Made by a program: the position numbers and the translations under genes. Below, piece by piece: positions 1 through 12,388 of a DNA stretch of 64,000 nucleotides. Origin of the DNA: Apricaphanius iberus (lineage: Eukaryota; Chordata; Actinopteri; Cyprinodontiformes; Aphaniidae); the NCBI GenBank assembly GCA_028564705.1, contig JAPXFQ010000899.1:4836001-4900000 (forward strand). Reading direction: 5' to 3'. Position 1 is the stretch's first letter. Every line of letters begins with the position of its first letter. Below the pieces are notes generated by a model. It searched no databases, was not told the origin of the DNA, and was given only the letters and a program-made list of their open reading frames with translations.

Positions 1-270
1 AATCGGTTTTAGGTCTGACTCTGGACTCTGACTACTCCATTCTGATGTTTGGATATGATTAGGGCAGCCAAAATAACCGCTCAAAATGACACGCTCCGTT
101 TGTCCCACTATTCAACTCACGTTGTGTTCAGTGCTTGTCACGTAAACAGTAGGGCAGACCCGAAATACATCCACAGTTCCAGGTGAATGTATCTTCTCAC
201 GCGCAGACAATATAGAGGGATTATTGGCCTATGTTACGCCTTCCTCTGCTGTGTCTGCAGAAAGAGATTC

Positions 271-465
271 GAGATGTCTTGTGCTGTTGCTTCCACAAAT
301 CGCTTTGATACAAACAACAAAGTTTTATGTAATTCCGTGGACCCACACCAGTTAGAGGGCAAATAAAAGACGTCCTTGGTTTCAAGCTATCAGAAGAAGC
401 AATTGGAACGAGCAGATGATTAAAAATGCAACAATCTGCAGAGATCACTTCATATCATGTAGCCT
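271..465 (+). pseudogene. Broken THAP zinc-finger domain
   Basis: From ATG 274 the frame reads MSCAVASTNRF and continues to SVDPHQ before a stop at 364-366. The homology then resumes in the next frame as AIRRSNWNEQ and TICRDHFIS, at 386-457. This is the order of a THAP C2CH finger: N-terminal Cys, an NRF segment, a P-type turn (VDP), the conserved Trp, then Cys-X2-His followed by Phe. The second zinc-ligand Cys is not where expected, and there is both a stop and a frameshift, so it cannot fold as is. THAP domains occur in host genes and in transposases (P-element-like, Kolobok); no transposase body is visible downstream, so the source is unknown. It lies in an arhgef12 intron. Confidence 0.6.
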
Positions 466-860
466 CCTTGGCAAAAAAAAAAAGCCAATAACGATAACCA
501 ACACTGCAACTGCAAGGTAACAGCAATAAAACAATGGGAACCGGAGCTTCAAAAGGGCCACTGTTACACCATTTGTGTGCACATCCGCTGTATTGCTTAA
601 CAAATAATCCCTCGTTTTTTGTTTTTTTTTAGAAGAAATGGTGTTGCACCATTTTCAGTGACTGTCAGATTCTGTGACCCTAGAGGGCACTGTTTCACCG
701 ATTCCGGCAGAAGGAACGTAGTATTACTGTGTAATAAACATTAGTGCAATATTAAAATCTGATAAGGCTATGATTGAGTCACGTAACATGAGCGGCTCAA
801 GCTGCTCGGTGGCGAGGCGTGATGTTTCCGCGGCGCCTTACCAGAGAGGGTATTGAGGTA

Positions 861-957
861 TCAGATTGCAGACCGCCAAAAGTTGAATTTATATCAGATT
901 GCAGACCGCCAAAAGCTGAATTTATATCAGATTGCAGACCGCCAAAAGCTGAATTTA
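861..957. repeat. 33-bp tandem repeat, three copies
   Basis: Units start at 861, 894 and 927 with 'tcagattgcagaccgcc'. The third is cut 2 bp short. Unit 1 differs from units 2 and 3 by one base (agttg against agctg). Because 33 is divisible by three, an ORF stays open across the array, but nothing else suggests coding. Confidence 0.9.
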
Positions 958-3334
958 CCGGACTGAATTTAGTGAATGATGGTTTCGATCATTTAGCTAA
1001 CATTAGCTAATCATTTCCCACCCGAGCTAAAGCTACTGTTAGCTAGATATTGTTACTGAAGTTAGCTTCAAGCTTGAATATCTTACAGTAAATTACAGAA
1101 AAGAAACACTGCTTATAGTGCTTTGTTGTAAAATTAATGTAATTCATATTTCCATGATGTGTGGATGGTGTTGAGGTGAGGGAACTGACAATAAGGCAGA
1201 AGGTGAAGTGGTCCACTGTTCTATAAATTCTACACTATAACCCAGCCTATGAAACCTTTCGTAACACAACAAAAATACATTGCAATGAACCCTGACGTGC
1301 TCTACATTCTTTGGATAGTATTTATTGATTCATTAAAACTTATTACAAAGCGAGTCATTTGAAATCCAAACGCTGAGCGTCTCACAGTTGTGGAGCATGC
1401 GCTGCATTCACTGACAGCCAGGGGATACTTTCTTCCTGTGTGACAATCTGCAGGGTAGAAGACGACAGGGTAAGGATCCACAACTTAATTTCGTGGTGTT
1501 TGTGTGTCACGAAAGGTTTAAGAAATATGCTACAGTTAATACTAAAGTACCGATAACACTAATACGAACATTATTTTTGCAGAATGAATGTGTTAGGGGA
1601 CGATGATGCAGCTCTGGTTAAACAGCTGGATGCTGTGTTGAAATACAGCTAGAACTGGTCCTGGCTAAGATAACTCATAACATAATAAAAATAAACTATG
1701 GAAAAAAAAAAAATCAGGCCCAGGCTTTTTTCGCTTTGATTGGTTTCTTTGACCCCAAAAAACCTAAAACAAAATCTTGGCTCACATTCATGATGGAAGA
1801 ATAGAAAAGTTGAGTTACTTTTCCCCCCTACTCTGGGGGAGGACCCTGAATTATGTTTTCCCACATGAGTCCGCCCCTATCAGAGGCCACGTCGCCCATT
1901 GCACACCGTTCTCCCCTTTTTCACCCCTGACCTGTTTTCATGCCTGGTTTGTACAATGCAACGACGCCTCATCATCAAAATGAGTAGCAGCATTTCCTCC
2001 AAATCCATCTCGGTCTCGGTTTCATTAATTTTTCTGAGGTAAGGACAGGGGGCTGCCATCTTGGAATCATTCACGTTTTGATTGGTTACTTGAATATTTG
2101 GGCCCAGCAGACAGCTATCATAGAGCGCACATAGCCAGTTTTTCCCCTCGTGAAGGGAAAAATATATAAACCTGTTTGATTTTCAGCACTGCCCCTGATG
2201 AGACAGAAAAATCACCAAAAACTGGGCGCACACAGCAAGCTATCTCCCGAGCAAACGGCCTCGAATGACTGTTCGCTCTGCAGATTGGGCTTGTGTGTGG
2301 CCGGCTTAAGACTGTTTTATTCTCTATTCATTTTATGAATGATGGTTGGCTCACATAATATATGAGTACTTGCTTTCACAACAAAAGACCTATGGAGCAA
2401 TTAGTAAGTGCCAGTCAGAGTCACCTAAAATGGTGTAACAACGGTCAGCTTTACATAAAGAAAAATGCTAATCACCTAGTTTGTCTTGGCTGAAAGATGA
2501 GAAGGTTAAAAAGGCCACATGTAAATGTGACTGTGGAGTTCAAAACAAAAGTTTCATGCATCTCTCCTGTATTTCCTTAAAAAACACAACAAATGAGCAA
2601 CGGTGTCTGATTTTGTCCTTTATGTAGTTTTTCAGTCATATGTTGATTAATGTTAATTGATTCACAGCTACCCTGTGATAGATTAGATTACATTTTGTTT
2701 TTGTTGACAGCCCTAGTTTTACATAAACCAGGCTATTGTAGCATTGGGTGTTTCTTGGGGTTTATTTTGTTGCCTGTAAAAAGCTCTACTTCAGCATTAC
2801 TCATAAACTCTCATAAGCCCTGATAAAGAAAAGCCTCCCTTCAGCATGATGCTGAGTGCAGAGTGATGTCAAGTGTTTTTTTACTCAACAGGGTTTTGCA
2901 TGTTGACCAAAAAGCTTGATTATTGTTCTGTCCCCTATATAGCTTGTTGGAAATTGAGTATCTGTTGACAAAGACTTTCTTCTAGCTGCTCTTCCATATA
3001 GTGGAAATAATCTGACATAACGAAATCTGAAGGCCAAACGGAACATCCACTTATCTTTGTAACGGGAAACGTTTTCACCATGGAAATAAATTAGGCTTCA
3101 TTTCTCAATGAACGTCAGAAGAATCCTCTGTGTGGGGAGATATGCAGGGTAAATGGTCCCCTGAGGTCTGAGCATCGATAGAGTCCACATTACAACTTCA
3201 GCTGTATGTGCTAAAAGCCTTTGCACGCTTCTTGGAGTCAGCTAGTCATTTAAAAGATTTCCATTACAAACAGTTCTAGTCAGCTGAGCTCCTCTCCATC
3301 TCTGCTCTTCTTTGTTGGATTGTGGTGCAAACAG

Positions 3335-6300
3335 TTCAGCGGTGCTGAGGAGGAGAAGATCAAGCAGGCAGTGGGGACATTTTGCAGTAACCAGCCGTTT
3401 GCACTGGAGATCATCAAGACCAAGCAGAAGAAAGATTCGAGGTTCATCTCATTCATCCAGGTACTCACAACATGTCTCATTATATTGTATAGATATTAAT
3501 CCAAAAGCATATGTCACTATTTAAGGATTTTTATTATTTGTATTTTTAGGAGGCAGAGAGTAAAAAAGAGTGTCGGCGACTGCAGCTTAAGGACATTATT
3601 CCTGTGGAGATGCTACGGCTGACAAAGTACCCCCTGCTGTTAGACAACATCGTCAAATACACAGGTGGAGTAATGCTGACGGAGCCTTTTGTTCTTGTTC
3701 CGATTAGCTTCTAATTAGTCTGTGTGTTTGTGGGCTGGTATTCCTCAGCTAACTCTGGTTTTGGGAACAATTGAATAAACCAAATAGCAATTTTTATTTT
3801 CTGAATATTTTTATTTGTTTGATTTCGGATTATTAAGTAGATTGTAGACTGCACATAGTCAGAAATTTTGAATTAAACTAAAAAAATGTTTTATAAAACA
3901 GCATGGAGAAAAACAAATGACTGTTTCTTGTAAAATCTTAATATAGTATAAAATATAATGAATATTGAAAACTTGCTCTTGAGTTTATGTGAAGCTGTGA
4001 TAAATGATACGGACTATTAATGAATTACTAAAACTAGAAGACAGATTATGGTTATAATTGTCCTGGAGAGTGAGTCCACATGTCCGGAAACGTGGCACCT
4101 TTATTTGGGTCATCATTTTTATTCTTAGCAGGAGTTTGGGTCTCACACCAGGAAAAAAGCTGTGATGATAAAATATGAGCAGCTCTTATAGGAGCATAAT
4201 GCTTCCCGTGCTTTATCATAATTTTTAAGAATTATAGGGCGTTAATGGTTACAGGAAGTATCAATTTGTCCAAATGCTCCCCAAGGAAGCTTTTCTGTAT
4301 TCCTTACTGCTTGATGTCATATTATTTTTCAGACGATCCAGTGGAGAAGCGCAAGGTTAAACAGGCTGCCGACTGCTGTAGAAAGATCCTCAGTCACGTC
4401 AACCAGGCTTTAAAAGAGTCTGAAGACAAACAGGTGGAGTTTTTTTTATTATTTAGTGTAGCATTTGGATGCTTTCGTTAAGGTTTCTCCTCCGTCCATA
4501 TAAACCTTATAAGACCAACCTTCTGGTTACTCCCCACACTGCAATCTTCCTTAATAGACCACCTTCTCATCGCAGTTTTGTGTTTAATCATTATTTTCTA
4601 CAGAGGTTAGAAGACTACCAGAGAAGATTGGACCTCTCCTCTCTAAAGCAGACAGATAATCCGGTGATCCTTGAGCTAAAGGTGAGCAAACTACATCAGT
4701 GTTTTAGCTTCACTTTATATGTACTGTTTTATTGTCCACCAGCATATGTATTCAGAAACATGTGCAGGATAAAAACTTATTTGCAAATGGGTCCACAGGG
4801 CCCACAAACCTCAGATCTTAAATCTCTAATGCATTGTTCTGCTGTACATCCATCAGAACCTGGATTTGACCAAGAAAACACTGATTCACGAGGGCCCTCT
4901 ATCATGGAAAATGAACAAAGACAAGACTATTGGTTTGCACTGATTGTTTTCTTAGGATTTAATTATTATTGTATTCTTCCCAACTTACAGACATCAACTC
5001 TAGTCCACCAATGTGGTTTTATGAAAGTGAATGGATGCATCTTTTCTTTCTCTTGTAGAGCTGTACACGCTCCTCCTGGAGGACATTCTTGTTCTGCTAC
5101 AGAAACAAGACGAGCGTCTGATCCTTAAGTGTCACAGTAAAATCCTGGCAGGCACCCCTGACACGAAGCATATCTTCAGCCCCATCATCAAACTCAACAC
5201 TGTTCTGGTGCGCTCTGTGGCTACAGGTGAGTTTACAGCCTCTCTGGACTCTGGAAATGTAAAGGAATATTACTGTACTTGTGTAACTGCTCAGCCCAAT
5301 GATAGGAGACCGTTATCTAGTGGCTTATGTCTTTTTCACATTTTGTCGCGTGATAACCACAAACCTTAATGGAATTTATTGGGATTAAATATAATAGACA
5401 AATAAAAAGCAATGCAGTTACAGTTTTTTTTTAGCTCCAAACAACCTTTTGCTCTAATTACATCTGCAGGTTATCCAACAGGTCTCTTCCAGCTTTGCTC
5501 ATTGGGCGCCTGAAAATTGTGCCGATCCTCTTTTGGAAATATCTTAACCTCATTGAGTTTGGATAGAGAAGATCTGTTGACATAAATAGGATCTAATTTA
5601 TTTGTAGAGAATTTGTCATGGTAGAATCACCACAAAGGGCACTACATGATAAAAATCAAAAACATGTAAAGATTAAAAATTAAACAAAACACATTTAAAG
5701 CAAAATAAGAAATCCACAACCAGTAAATCTCTCAACACAAATTGCATGATTCTCAAACTGTGCTACAGGTACCAAAGTTGTACTCAAGCTCTCACTAGGG
5801 GTACTTGGAGGAAAGTTCTCAATATTTTTGAAAATAAAATTAATTCAAAAATGTATAATTCAAACACAGTGTGGCTGTACCTGGCAACAATTATAAATAA
5901 ATAATCCTTATTAGGAGTAAATAAGCCTCTTTTGTTAATTGTCTATAGTTAAAAGGGTAAGCCTTCTCTACTGTATGTTTAGGTTGGTCATGATTGTGGT
6001 ACGTGGAGAGCTCAACATTTTTCCCACTGTAAAACTTTTGAGAAATTCTGCTCTAGAGGACATCATAAATAGAACCTTTAAGTTCCTCCTTAAAAAGAAC
6101 CTTTAAGTTCTAATTCTGTGCACCTAAATGCTTTTTCATCAGTCAAATCAAATAATTGTTGATTTGAATTGTCCTAAATCACATTGTTTTGAAACGATGT
6201 TCAGTACTACTTAAATTTAAGAAGTACTTGTTGGTTAAACTGGCAGGGCTCCCAGCACAATCCTCATTGGAGTCAGTCTGTATAAAGCTATTTCTGTATA

Positions 6301-9300
6301 CAATTCTGTAACAGAAAAAATCAATAGAAATTTGGATAAACTCTGTAATCTTTCCACAGATTTTCAGGTGGATTTAAATCTGAACTTTGGTCTGACCAGT
6401 TCTAACTTATATAAATATTGTTTGCCAAAAATATATTGATTTTGTTGTGTGAATAGCTTACTTGTGCTAGAGAAAAGCCTCCCCACAGAATGACGCTGCC
6501 ATCACCATGCTTATTTGTCTATGTTAGTGGAGTAAGTTGCATGAAGGCCAAAGCTGTCCTGTTTATAGCTTCTTTCACCTGAGCTGTGGAGCGTTGTAGC
6601 TCCTCCAGTCTTACTAAGAGCCTCTTGTCTGCTTCTTTGTTGTATGCTCTCCTAGGATAGTACTGTACTTTTATCCCTCCTCTGTTCTGGTCTGTTGCCC
6701 TGTCTTTACGTTGCAGTTTTTTCTCTCACTCATTTACTTTTACTGGTTCCTTTAACAAGTATCTGAAACTTTCTCAGGGAAATTGTTATTTACACTGACA
6801 TTATTACACAATTGCATTTTAATTTACTAAATTAGGTTACTTGGATATTGTTTTATTGGAATTGAAATTGGGCTGATTTTAAATTTTTTATAGAAATCCC
6901 ACCTCTGAATTTTACAGAAATCCCAATACAAATATTAAGTTTTGTTGTAAATACTCTTGCATTGTTTTGGCCAGATTTTCACTTAAGGTCCTTGAATAGA
7001 AAAACCTAAATAATCTAACCATAAAGACTCATATCCCTCTCTTTCCTGGCAGACAACAAGTCCTTCTTCGTTCTCTCCATGTCTGACAATGGTGCACAGA
7101 TCTACGAGCTGATGGCGCCAACAGTCTCAGATCAGAAAACGTGAGACCAGTTTTGATTGATTGATTGGACATTTTTTTCAATTACTTGTCTTAACTAAAA
7201 ATTATTTTTCTCCTCCTACACAAGGTGGCAGGCCCTAATCTCACAAAGAGCTGATACTATGAAGGTCAAGCCGCACAGCATCATACCATTACCTCAGACT
7301 GAGTATGCTTCTTGGTCGTTTTATAATCCAGTCACATCAGGTAGCTATCAGGGTTTTAGCTCATTACTGAGCCAAGCTTTTGTGTGTGTGGTTGTCTTAG
7401 TGGGGAGAGAGAGGGCGTGGAGATCATTACAGCAGGTGTTTCCAGACTGAGCAGAGAATGCGACCGCACATCCACTGGCAGCACTCGGTCCACTGGTAAG
7501 CAAGCATCTCCTATCTTGAAAAACACTTCCACCCACATTGCTCAGATAATGCAAGTAATCCCTGATAACTTGAATCATTCGTCTTTAGATAAAGAGAGCA
7601 GCCCAGCCTCGAGAAGTGCACTGCAAAGTGGCCTACCTGGTGGTAACCCATTTGAGGAAGTAAAGGCAGACAGGGAGGAAGAGGAGGAGGGTGAAGGTTT
7701 TCTGGATCCAGAGCTTTCTTGTGAAGTATCTGAAAATGACCGAGAAGGAGACTCGTTCAATGTGTTCCCATCAAGGGCAGACGAAGCACTAAAAACACGT
7801 AAGTGCTCTGAATGCATAAAGTAATTAAGGCACTGAACTCTTAAATGACAAAAAAACTGTTATTTCTTCTGCGTTTCCTCAGTGGCTGCATTGAAGCAAG
7901 TCCTGGTGAACCAGCTGATGTCCCAGGAGGCAGTGCAACAAACCAAGCGCTCCACGGGAGTCCGTCTGCTAAGGACCACCTCTTTGAGGACCCCGACAGA
8001 CAACCGCTCGAAGGTGATGGTTCACAACGGCTCAGAGAAGAGCAGTTCTAAGGTAGAGGACCTGGCTCAGGACCTTGGATCAGGGGACACTGGATTCTTT
8101 GATTCTCCTGAAGATTTTGGTACGTGCAAGAAAGTAGAACATTGTTTAGAAAATGTGCTGAAGAATTCTTGATAATCTCTTATTTTGATTCTGCCTGCAG
8201 GATGTTTAGTCCTGGAGGGCTATGGAGGCCAAGGAGAGAGCAGCACAGACGATGACATCCTGGCGTCAACTCCGGGGAAACAGCTGAGAACGTCGCAAGG
8301 CTGTGCTGCCGACTCCGGGATCAATTTGAGATTTTCTTCAACGTCCCAGTTTGGTAGCCTCTCCACATTCAGCAGACAGGTGTTGTCTCACCTTAGAAAT
8401 CTTCAGACCAACCTCAGCTATTTAAAGGTACTCAGGATTACTCACCGTTACATATTTTCCGGTCCTCAAAACACCATTTAATATGTGCTCCTACCCTGAT
8501 TTAAAAAGTCTGTCTTTTAACTAGGGATGCAATGATGCCATATTTTTCAAACCGATACGATACCAATACTTTGATCTGAGTATTTTCTGGTCAGAATACC
8601 CATGCCGATACCTTTACCACACAAAAAAAAATGCATGAATTAGATGAGGTTTTATTTTCTTCTCTGCTTGTTACAAAAAATTATAGGCAACTATATGAGA
8701 ATAAAATATTTTTAAAAATAACCCAAAAAACTACATTTTCAAGTGAAAAATAAACATTTTCTGTGAGATTCTTGCAGATTTTCCACAGTTTAAGTATCGG
8801 TTCATGGTATTGGTTAATACCGATACGGATAAAAGTATATTAGAACGGTATTGGTCCCAGTACCAGTATTGGTATCGGTGCATCCCTACTTTTAAGCATG
8901 GAAAAGGTTTTGTAATTCCAGGCTATATTCCCCTTCTGACTGCGATACATATACAGTATGTATTTAAAATAAAATAATTAAATGATAGATTATTCCATCT
9001 ATCATCCATTAATTCATCCAGTATTTTATGAATCTATCCATCAACCCATCTAACTGTTCTATGTTGTCTGTCTGTCTATCCATCCAACCTTGCAGTCTGT
9101 TTTTGCTCAGATATGGCTGATAACTGTAAATTTGAGTGTGGAAAATATTTATGTTTGACCTGAAAAAACATGTATGAACCCTTTCTAATAGTATATTTTA
9201 CAATGAAACAAATATAGTTGTATGTAGTAACACTTTCCCCCTCTAACAGGACGTTGAGACCAAGTACAATAATCTAATACAGCAAAGGACAGATAGGTCA

Positions 9301-9424
9301 TCGACAGACACAGATGGAAACAAAGGTATTCACATTTTTGCATAAATCCTTCAGTTTTATTCATTTCTGTCTTTACTTTTTTTAATTTTCCATTTATTGT
9401 TTTTTTTAATCAGATAAAAGATAG
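3335..9424 (+). CDS. arhgef12: Rho guanine-nucleotide exchange factor 12 (LARG-like), 3' half, 14 exons, 5' end outside the window
   Basis: Exons by splice sites and unbroken frame: 3335-3460, 3550-3664, 4333-4433, 4604-4681, 4857-4932, 5059-5226, 7053-7140, 7225-7302, 7401-7495, 7589-7798, 7883-8119, 8201-8427, 9250-9325 and 9414-9424. They total 1686 nt, giving 561 residues plus TAG at 9422-9424. All introns are GT-AG and all phases join. Residues 1-140 are the second half of a DH domain (RLTKYPLLLDNIVKYT, then VNQALKESEDKQ). Residues 141 to about 265 are the PH domain (LIHEGPLSWKM, LLLEDILVLLQKQDERL, LSMSDNGAQIYEL). The rest is a low-complexity acidic/serine tail with ALKQVLVNQLM and an LEGYGGQGESSTDDD segment that aligns with the LARG tail, ending DKR. 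In the family, DH-PH catalyses GDP/GTP exchange on RhoA downstream of G-alpha-12/13; the PDZ and RGS-like parts would lie upstream of the window. The PH hydrophobic patch known to bind active Rho is kept as F-V-L. ARHGEF11 fits less well, especially in the PH domain. I cannot tell a teleost a or b paralogue. Confidence 0.95.
6230..6665 (-). mobile_element. Degraded Tc1-like element in an arhgef12 intron
   Basis: In the 5227-7052 intron, text such as 'ccccacagaatgacgctgcc' followed by 'cacctgagctgtggag' and 'agctcctccagtcttac' is the reverse complement of a vertebrate Tc1-like transposase region. No reading frame survives and the termini could not be placed, so the limits are approximate. The rest of this intron (about 5230-6230 and 6665-7050) is AT-rich and unrecognised, apart from a 'gtactcaagctctcactagg' fish-repeat trace near 5770. 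Confidence 0.5.
8522..8888. mobile_element. hAT-type MITE inside the penultimate large arhgef12 intron
   Basis: The 367-bp element begins TAGGGATGCAATGATGCC and ends GGTATCGGTGCATCCCTA, giving a terminal inverted repeat with TAGGGATGCA at both ends. It is flanked by 8-bp direct repeats cttttaac and cttttaag (7 of 8 match), the target-site length of the hAT superfamily. Both sub-terminal regions carry several 'accgatac' / 'gtatcggt' motifs in opposite orientation. No ORF is present, so it is non-autonomous. It lies between exons 8201-8427 and 9250-9325 and does not touch their splice sites. Confidence 0.85.
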
Positions 9425-10600
9425 TATGGATGTCAGCGCCGCAGCTTTTGGCTAGGGTCGCTTGGACTAAGCACCGACTCGCTGTCTGTTCTTTCTTCTC
9501 CAGTCCTGGACTTTCTGGACGTCCTATAAGCTTGTCCTTCGACTGCTGAGCTATTTTTTCCATCACCCACAGCCACCACAGGGAATAATAGACTGAAGTG
9601 TGGAGCAAATGTTTTTGAAGGGAAAATTCATCTGCGTGGTGCCATGACATCCCTTCTCAGCACAAGGCAAACAGGGAAGTGGGATTGCTCCCTAAAACCT
9701 CTACCATTGAACGCCCATTTTCCCCCTCTAAACTCCCTGCAAGAGAGAGAACTGATACCAAAATGTACAAAGATGTGTGTTTAGAATATATATATATGAA
9801 ACACAAACAAGAAAAGGAAAATTTTAAGATAATGTATTAAGATTTTTTTTATTTCCCAAGATATTTATTTTCTTTCTTTTAATTTTTTTTTAAAAACTGT
9901 TTCCCAAATTGCGTGCATGTTTTTGGCCATGGTGTTACTGTTTTAGCTGCTTCTCCTGCTTTGGTCACACATGGTTGGCGTTGGTGAACGCTAGCATACA
10001 AGCGCTCTAGCATAACCTGATGAGTGGCAGCACTATATCCAGACTGATAGAGGCCAGAGTTGCACTAGTGACGGATAAATCCAATGTATTAAAACTCCTG
10101 AACATTGTTCAATTCTAGAATTTAACATAAATTCTAGAGTTGGTGTTAACTAGAATGAAGAGTCTTTAGGCTCTGATCTGGTCATGTTGCATTTCTGTGA
10201 TGACTCCTTTCTCTTCGCCTATGCTCTTTTTCTCCTTTTGTGTGTGATTCTCTACATCCCCCCCCCCCCTGTGAACTTCTTTGGGTGTCATCTCATTCCT
10301 CTTTCAAGCAGCCGAGTGGCTCTCATGCTTATTTATCCCTTCCCACTCTCTATATGTCATGCTTCCTGTTCTCCCTCTGGTTATCTTGCTCTGTTAGCCT
10401 CTCCTACAAGGAGCGGTCATGCTCTCTCTGTATCAGCTTCTGACAGAAGTGCTGCTTCTTTCTGCTACTGTTGGTGATACTGATCTGACTGCCCAGATTT
10501 TCTAATAATGTCCTGAAGTTCATCATATAATGTACAATGATCAAGTTGGAAGGATATGCATAACTTTACAAAATAAAAGGTGCCATGACATATTGGAAAA
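9425..10600 (+). other. arhgef12: Probable 3'UTR of arhgef12
   Basis: The sequence after the stop is free of recognisable repeats to about 10.6 kb. The first good AATAAA on the + strand is at 10572-10577, so the UTR may end near 10595. An ATTAAA at about 10088 could give a shorter form. The true end is unknown without transcript data. Confidence 0.4.
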
Positions 10601-11277
10601 GAAACGTCTAAATATCTTCCTATTATCTAAACGGTCCTTATGCTGGTGTAATGTAACTCCTTGTAATAACATGTGAATGTTTTCAGTGAATAATTGCGAT
10701 GTACAAGAATAATACATGATTGACATATATACTACATAGCTAAATCAAAGCCTTATAAAAACATATTTCCCGTTAATTATAGTTGCAACACTTTTGAAGT
10801 ATATCTCTACCAGTTTTGCACATGTACGGATAGTATTTATTAAAACAGATTCTCAATTGCGTGCATGTATGGATTTTGACAAGACCAGTGGTTCCCAATC
10901 TTTCCACCTTTGGACGTGTAAAATTAAAATGTACGACGATTGTGAAACCGACTCTTGGTTGAACTTGCTAGCATTTATACTGAGTCAGTTAAAAAGTGGT
11001 TTAATGACAACGCAGTCAACATCAACAGCCAACTTATTGTCGAAAATGTTGATTTTTTTTTTATGTTTTGTTTCTTTTTAACATTTAAAAAATATATATA
11101 CATAATGTCTTGTCATTAGTTTAGATATCTTACGTTTCTAAAGAGGACCTCATGACCCAAGACTTACATGTTTGTGACCTCACATGGGGTCCTAATCTAA
11201 TTTTGGAACTACTAGTATAGACCACTTTAATACATTAATATTAAATTAAAGCATCTGTATGTTTGGTGGTTATTGTT
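10600..11277. other. Intergenic sequence, mostly unrecognised
   Basis: The text 'ccagtggttcccaatc' at about 10887 and the related 'cacatggggtcctaatc' at about 11183 resemble ends of an old DNA transposon. The match is too weak to set limits, and no gene is seen. Confidence 0.35.
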
Positions 11278-11565
11278 CTGTTTTGAAGGATGAACCTCTG
11301 CCCTAGTATCAAGTCTTTGAAAAATTCTCATTTCTTGAATTCACCTCCATCTATCTTCCTACCAGCGCAGACCAGTTGCTGCTAAAGAAAAGTGCAATCA
11401 TCACCGTGTTTCATGGTGAGGATGGTAAATTCATTCTGATCTGCTGTTGTAGGTTTCATCTACTGCTAGGATTTTATATTAAGGCTACAAAGTAAAATTT
11501 TATCTCATCAGAGCACCTTCTTTCACATGTGTGCTGTTTCTCCTACATGGCTGGTGATGTTAAAG
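11278..11565 (-). mobile_element. Degraded Tc1-like transposase fragment
   Basis: Read on the minus strand this carries the central Tc1-like transposase region. On the + strand the diagnostic text is 'gatgaacctctgccctag', 'caccgtgtttcatggtgagg' and 'cagagcaccttctttcacat', followed by 'ctcctacatggctgg'. Frames are destroyed and no terminal repeats are visible. Confidence 0.6.
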
Positions 11566-12388
11566 GTCTACTTAGTATTTATTACATGGAAAACATGTTT
11601 TTTTTAATACAATCAGTCACTGAGTTATATAAGCATGCTACATGTGAGAGTTTTCTCCAAAATTCCCTGCATCAGCTATAAACCGGAAATGGACCAGAAA
11701 ATGTCTGAGTCAAAAAAAGCCTGTCCTTCTAACATCATCTGGCTTGGGACCGCCCACAGGAACGCTGCATTGTTTTGGCCTGGTAGCTTTAGCTACCAGA
11801 AGCTAACAATTAGCAACTGTACAACAGGGCAGAATACATTTTGTATTTGTACAGATAAAACATCAACGCTAGAGTTTATTTTTAACCCACGGAGGAGGTT
11901 ATGCTAGAGGAAATGCTACGCTGGAAATTATTTGTTCAGTCAATTTGAGGACAGTGACTTCATAGCTACGGGTCTTACAGTACTGGCTTTGCCTCGAAGC
12001 TGATTTAAAACCAGGATCTGTACCAAAATGATGAACACCAGCTTCCAGGCTACCGTAAGTAAAAAATAAATTGTTCACACAATGTTTCATTTTTTAAGTA
12101 TTGTGTTAAAACACACCATGATACAACCTCGGCTAACAAACTAATATCTGTGATCACATCCACCCAGAGATGTAGCTTCTTTAACTATCCAACTTAAACT
12201 ACGCTAAAAACCACGAAGTGTAATATCAGCAGCTAAATATACCTGTCTGCAGATTCGTCAGCTTTTTATTATTAATTTATTGTTAAGCCCCCAAATCGGC
12301 TTGGAAGACAATAAAGAAGCACTTCAGAGGCGTTCCTAAGTCTAGGAAAATATTAATTTTTTTCTGTCTTGTTTTAGCCCTGTACAGT
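11566..12388. other. Intergenic, no gene
   Basis: A stretch from about 11640 to 12100 has GCTAAC/TTAGC words and moderate GC content typical of old fish DNA transposons, but no termini could be placed. Short ORFs here have no family resemblance. Confidence 0.3.

Larger units (their letters stand above)
1..3334 (+). other. Intron upstream of the first visible arhgef12 exon
   Basis: The stretch ends in an acceptor (gcaaacag) at 3334, just before the first in-frame DH codon. I found no earlier DH, RGS-like or PDZ exon in it, so the previous exon is probably left of the window. It contains a broken THAP-domain relic (271-465), a 33-bp tandem repeat (861-957), GCTAAC-rich sequence near 1000-1060, and around 2815-2870 a short Tc1-like trace ('cagcatgatgctg'). 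The rest is AT-rich with no recognisable content. Confidence 0.6.

Noticed and set aside
4469..5128. 219-codon + ORF
   Set aside because: It overlaps real arhgef12 exons but in the wrong frame for the 4857-4932 exon and runs through introns; the spliced frame gives a DH-PH protein instead.
3335..9424. Assignment to arhgef11 (PDZ-RhoGEF)
   Set aside because: The PH-domain core (LYTLLLEDILVLLQKQDERL, SMSDNGAQIYEL) and the tail ending in DK-type residues follow the ARHGEF12 pattern, whereas ARHGEF11 differs at these places.
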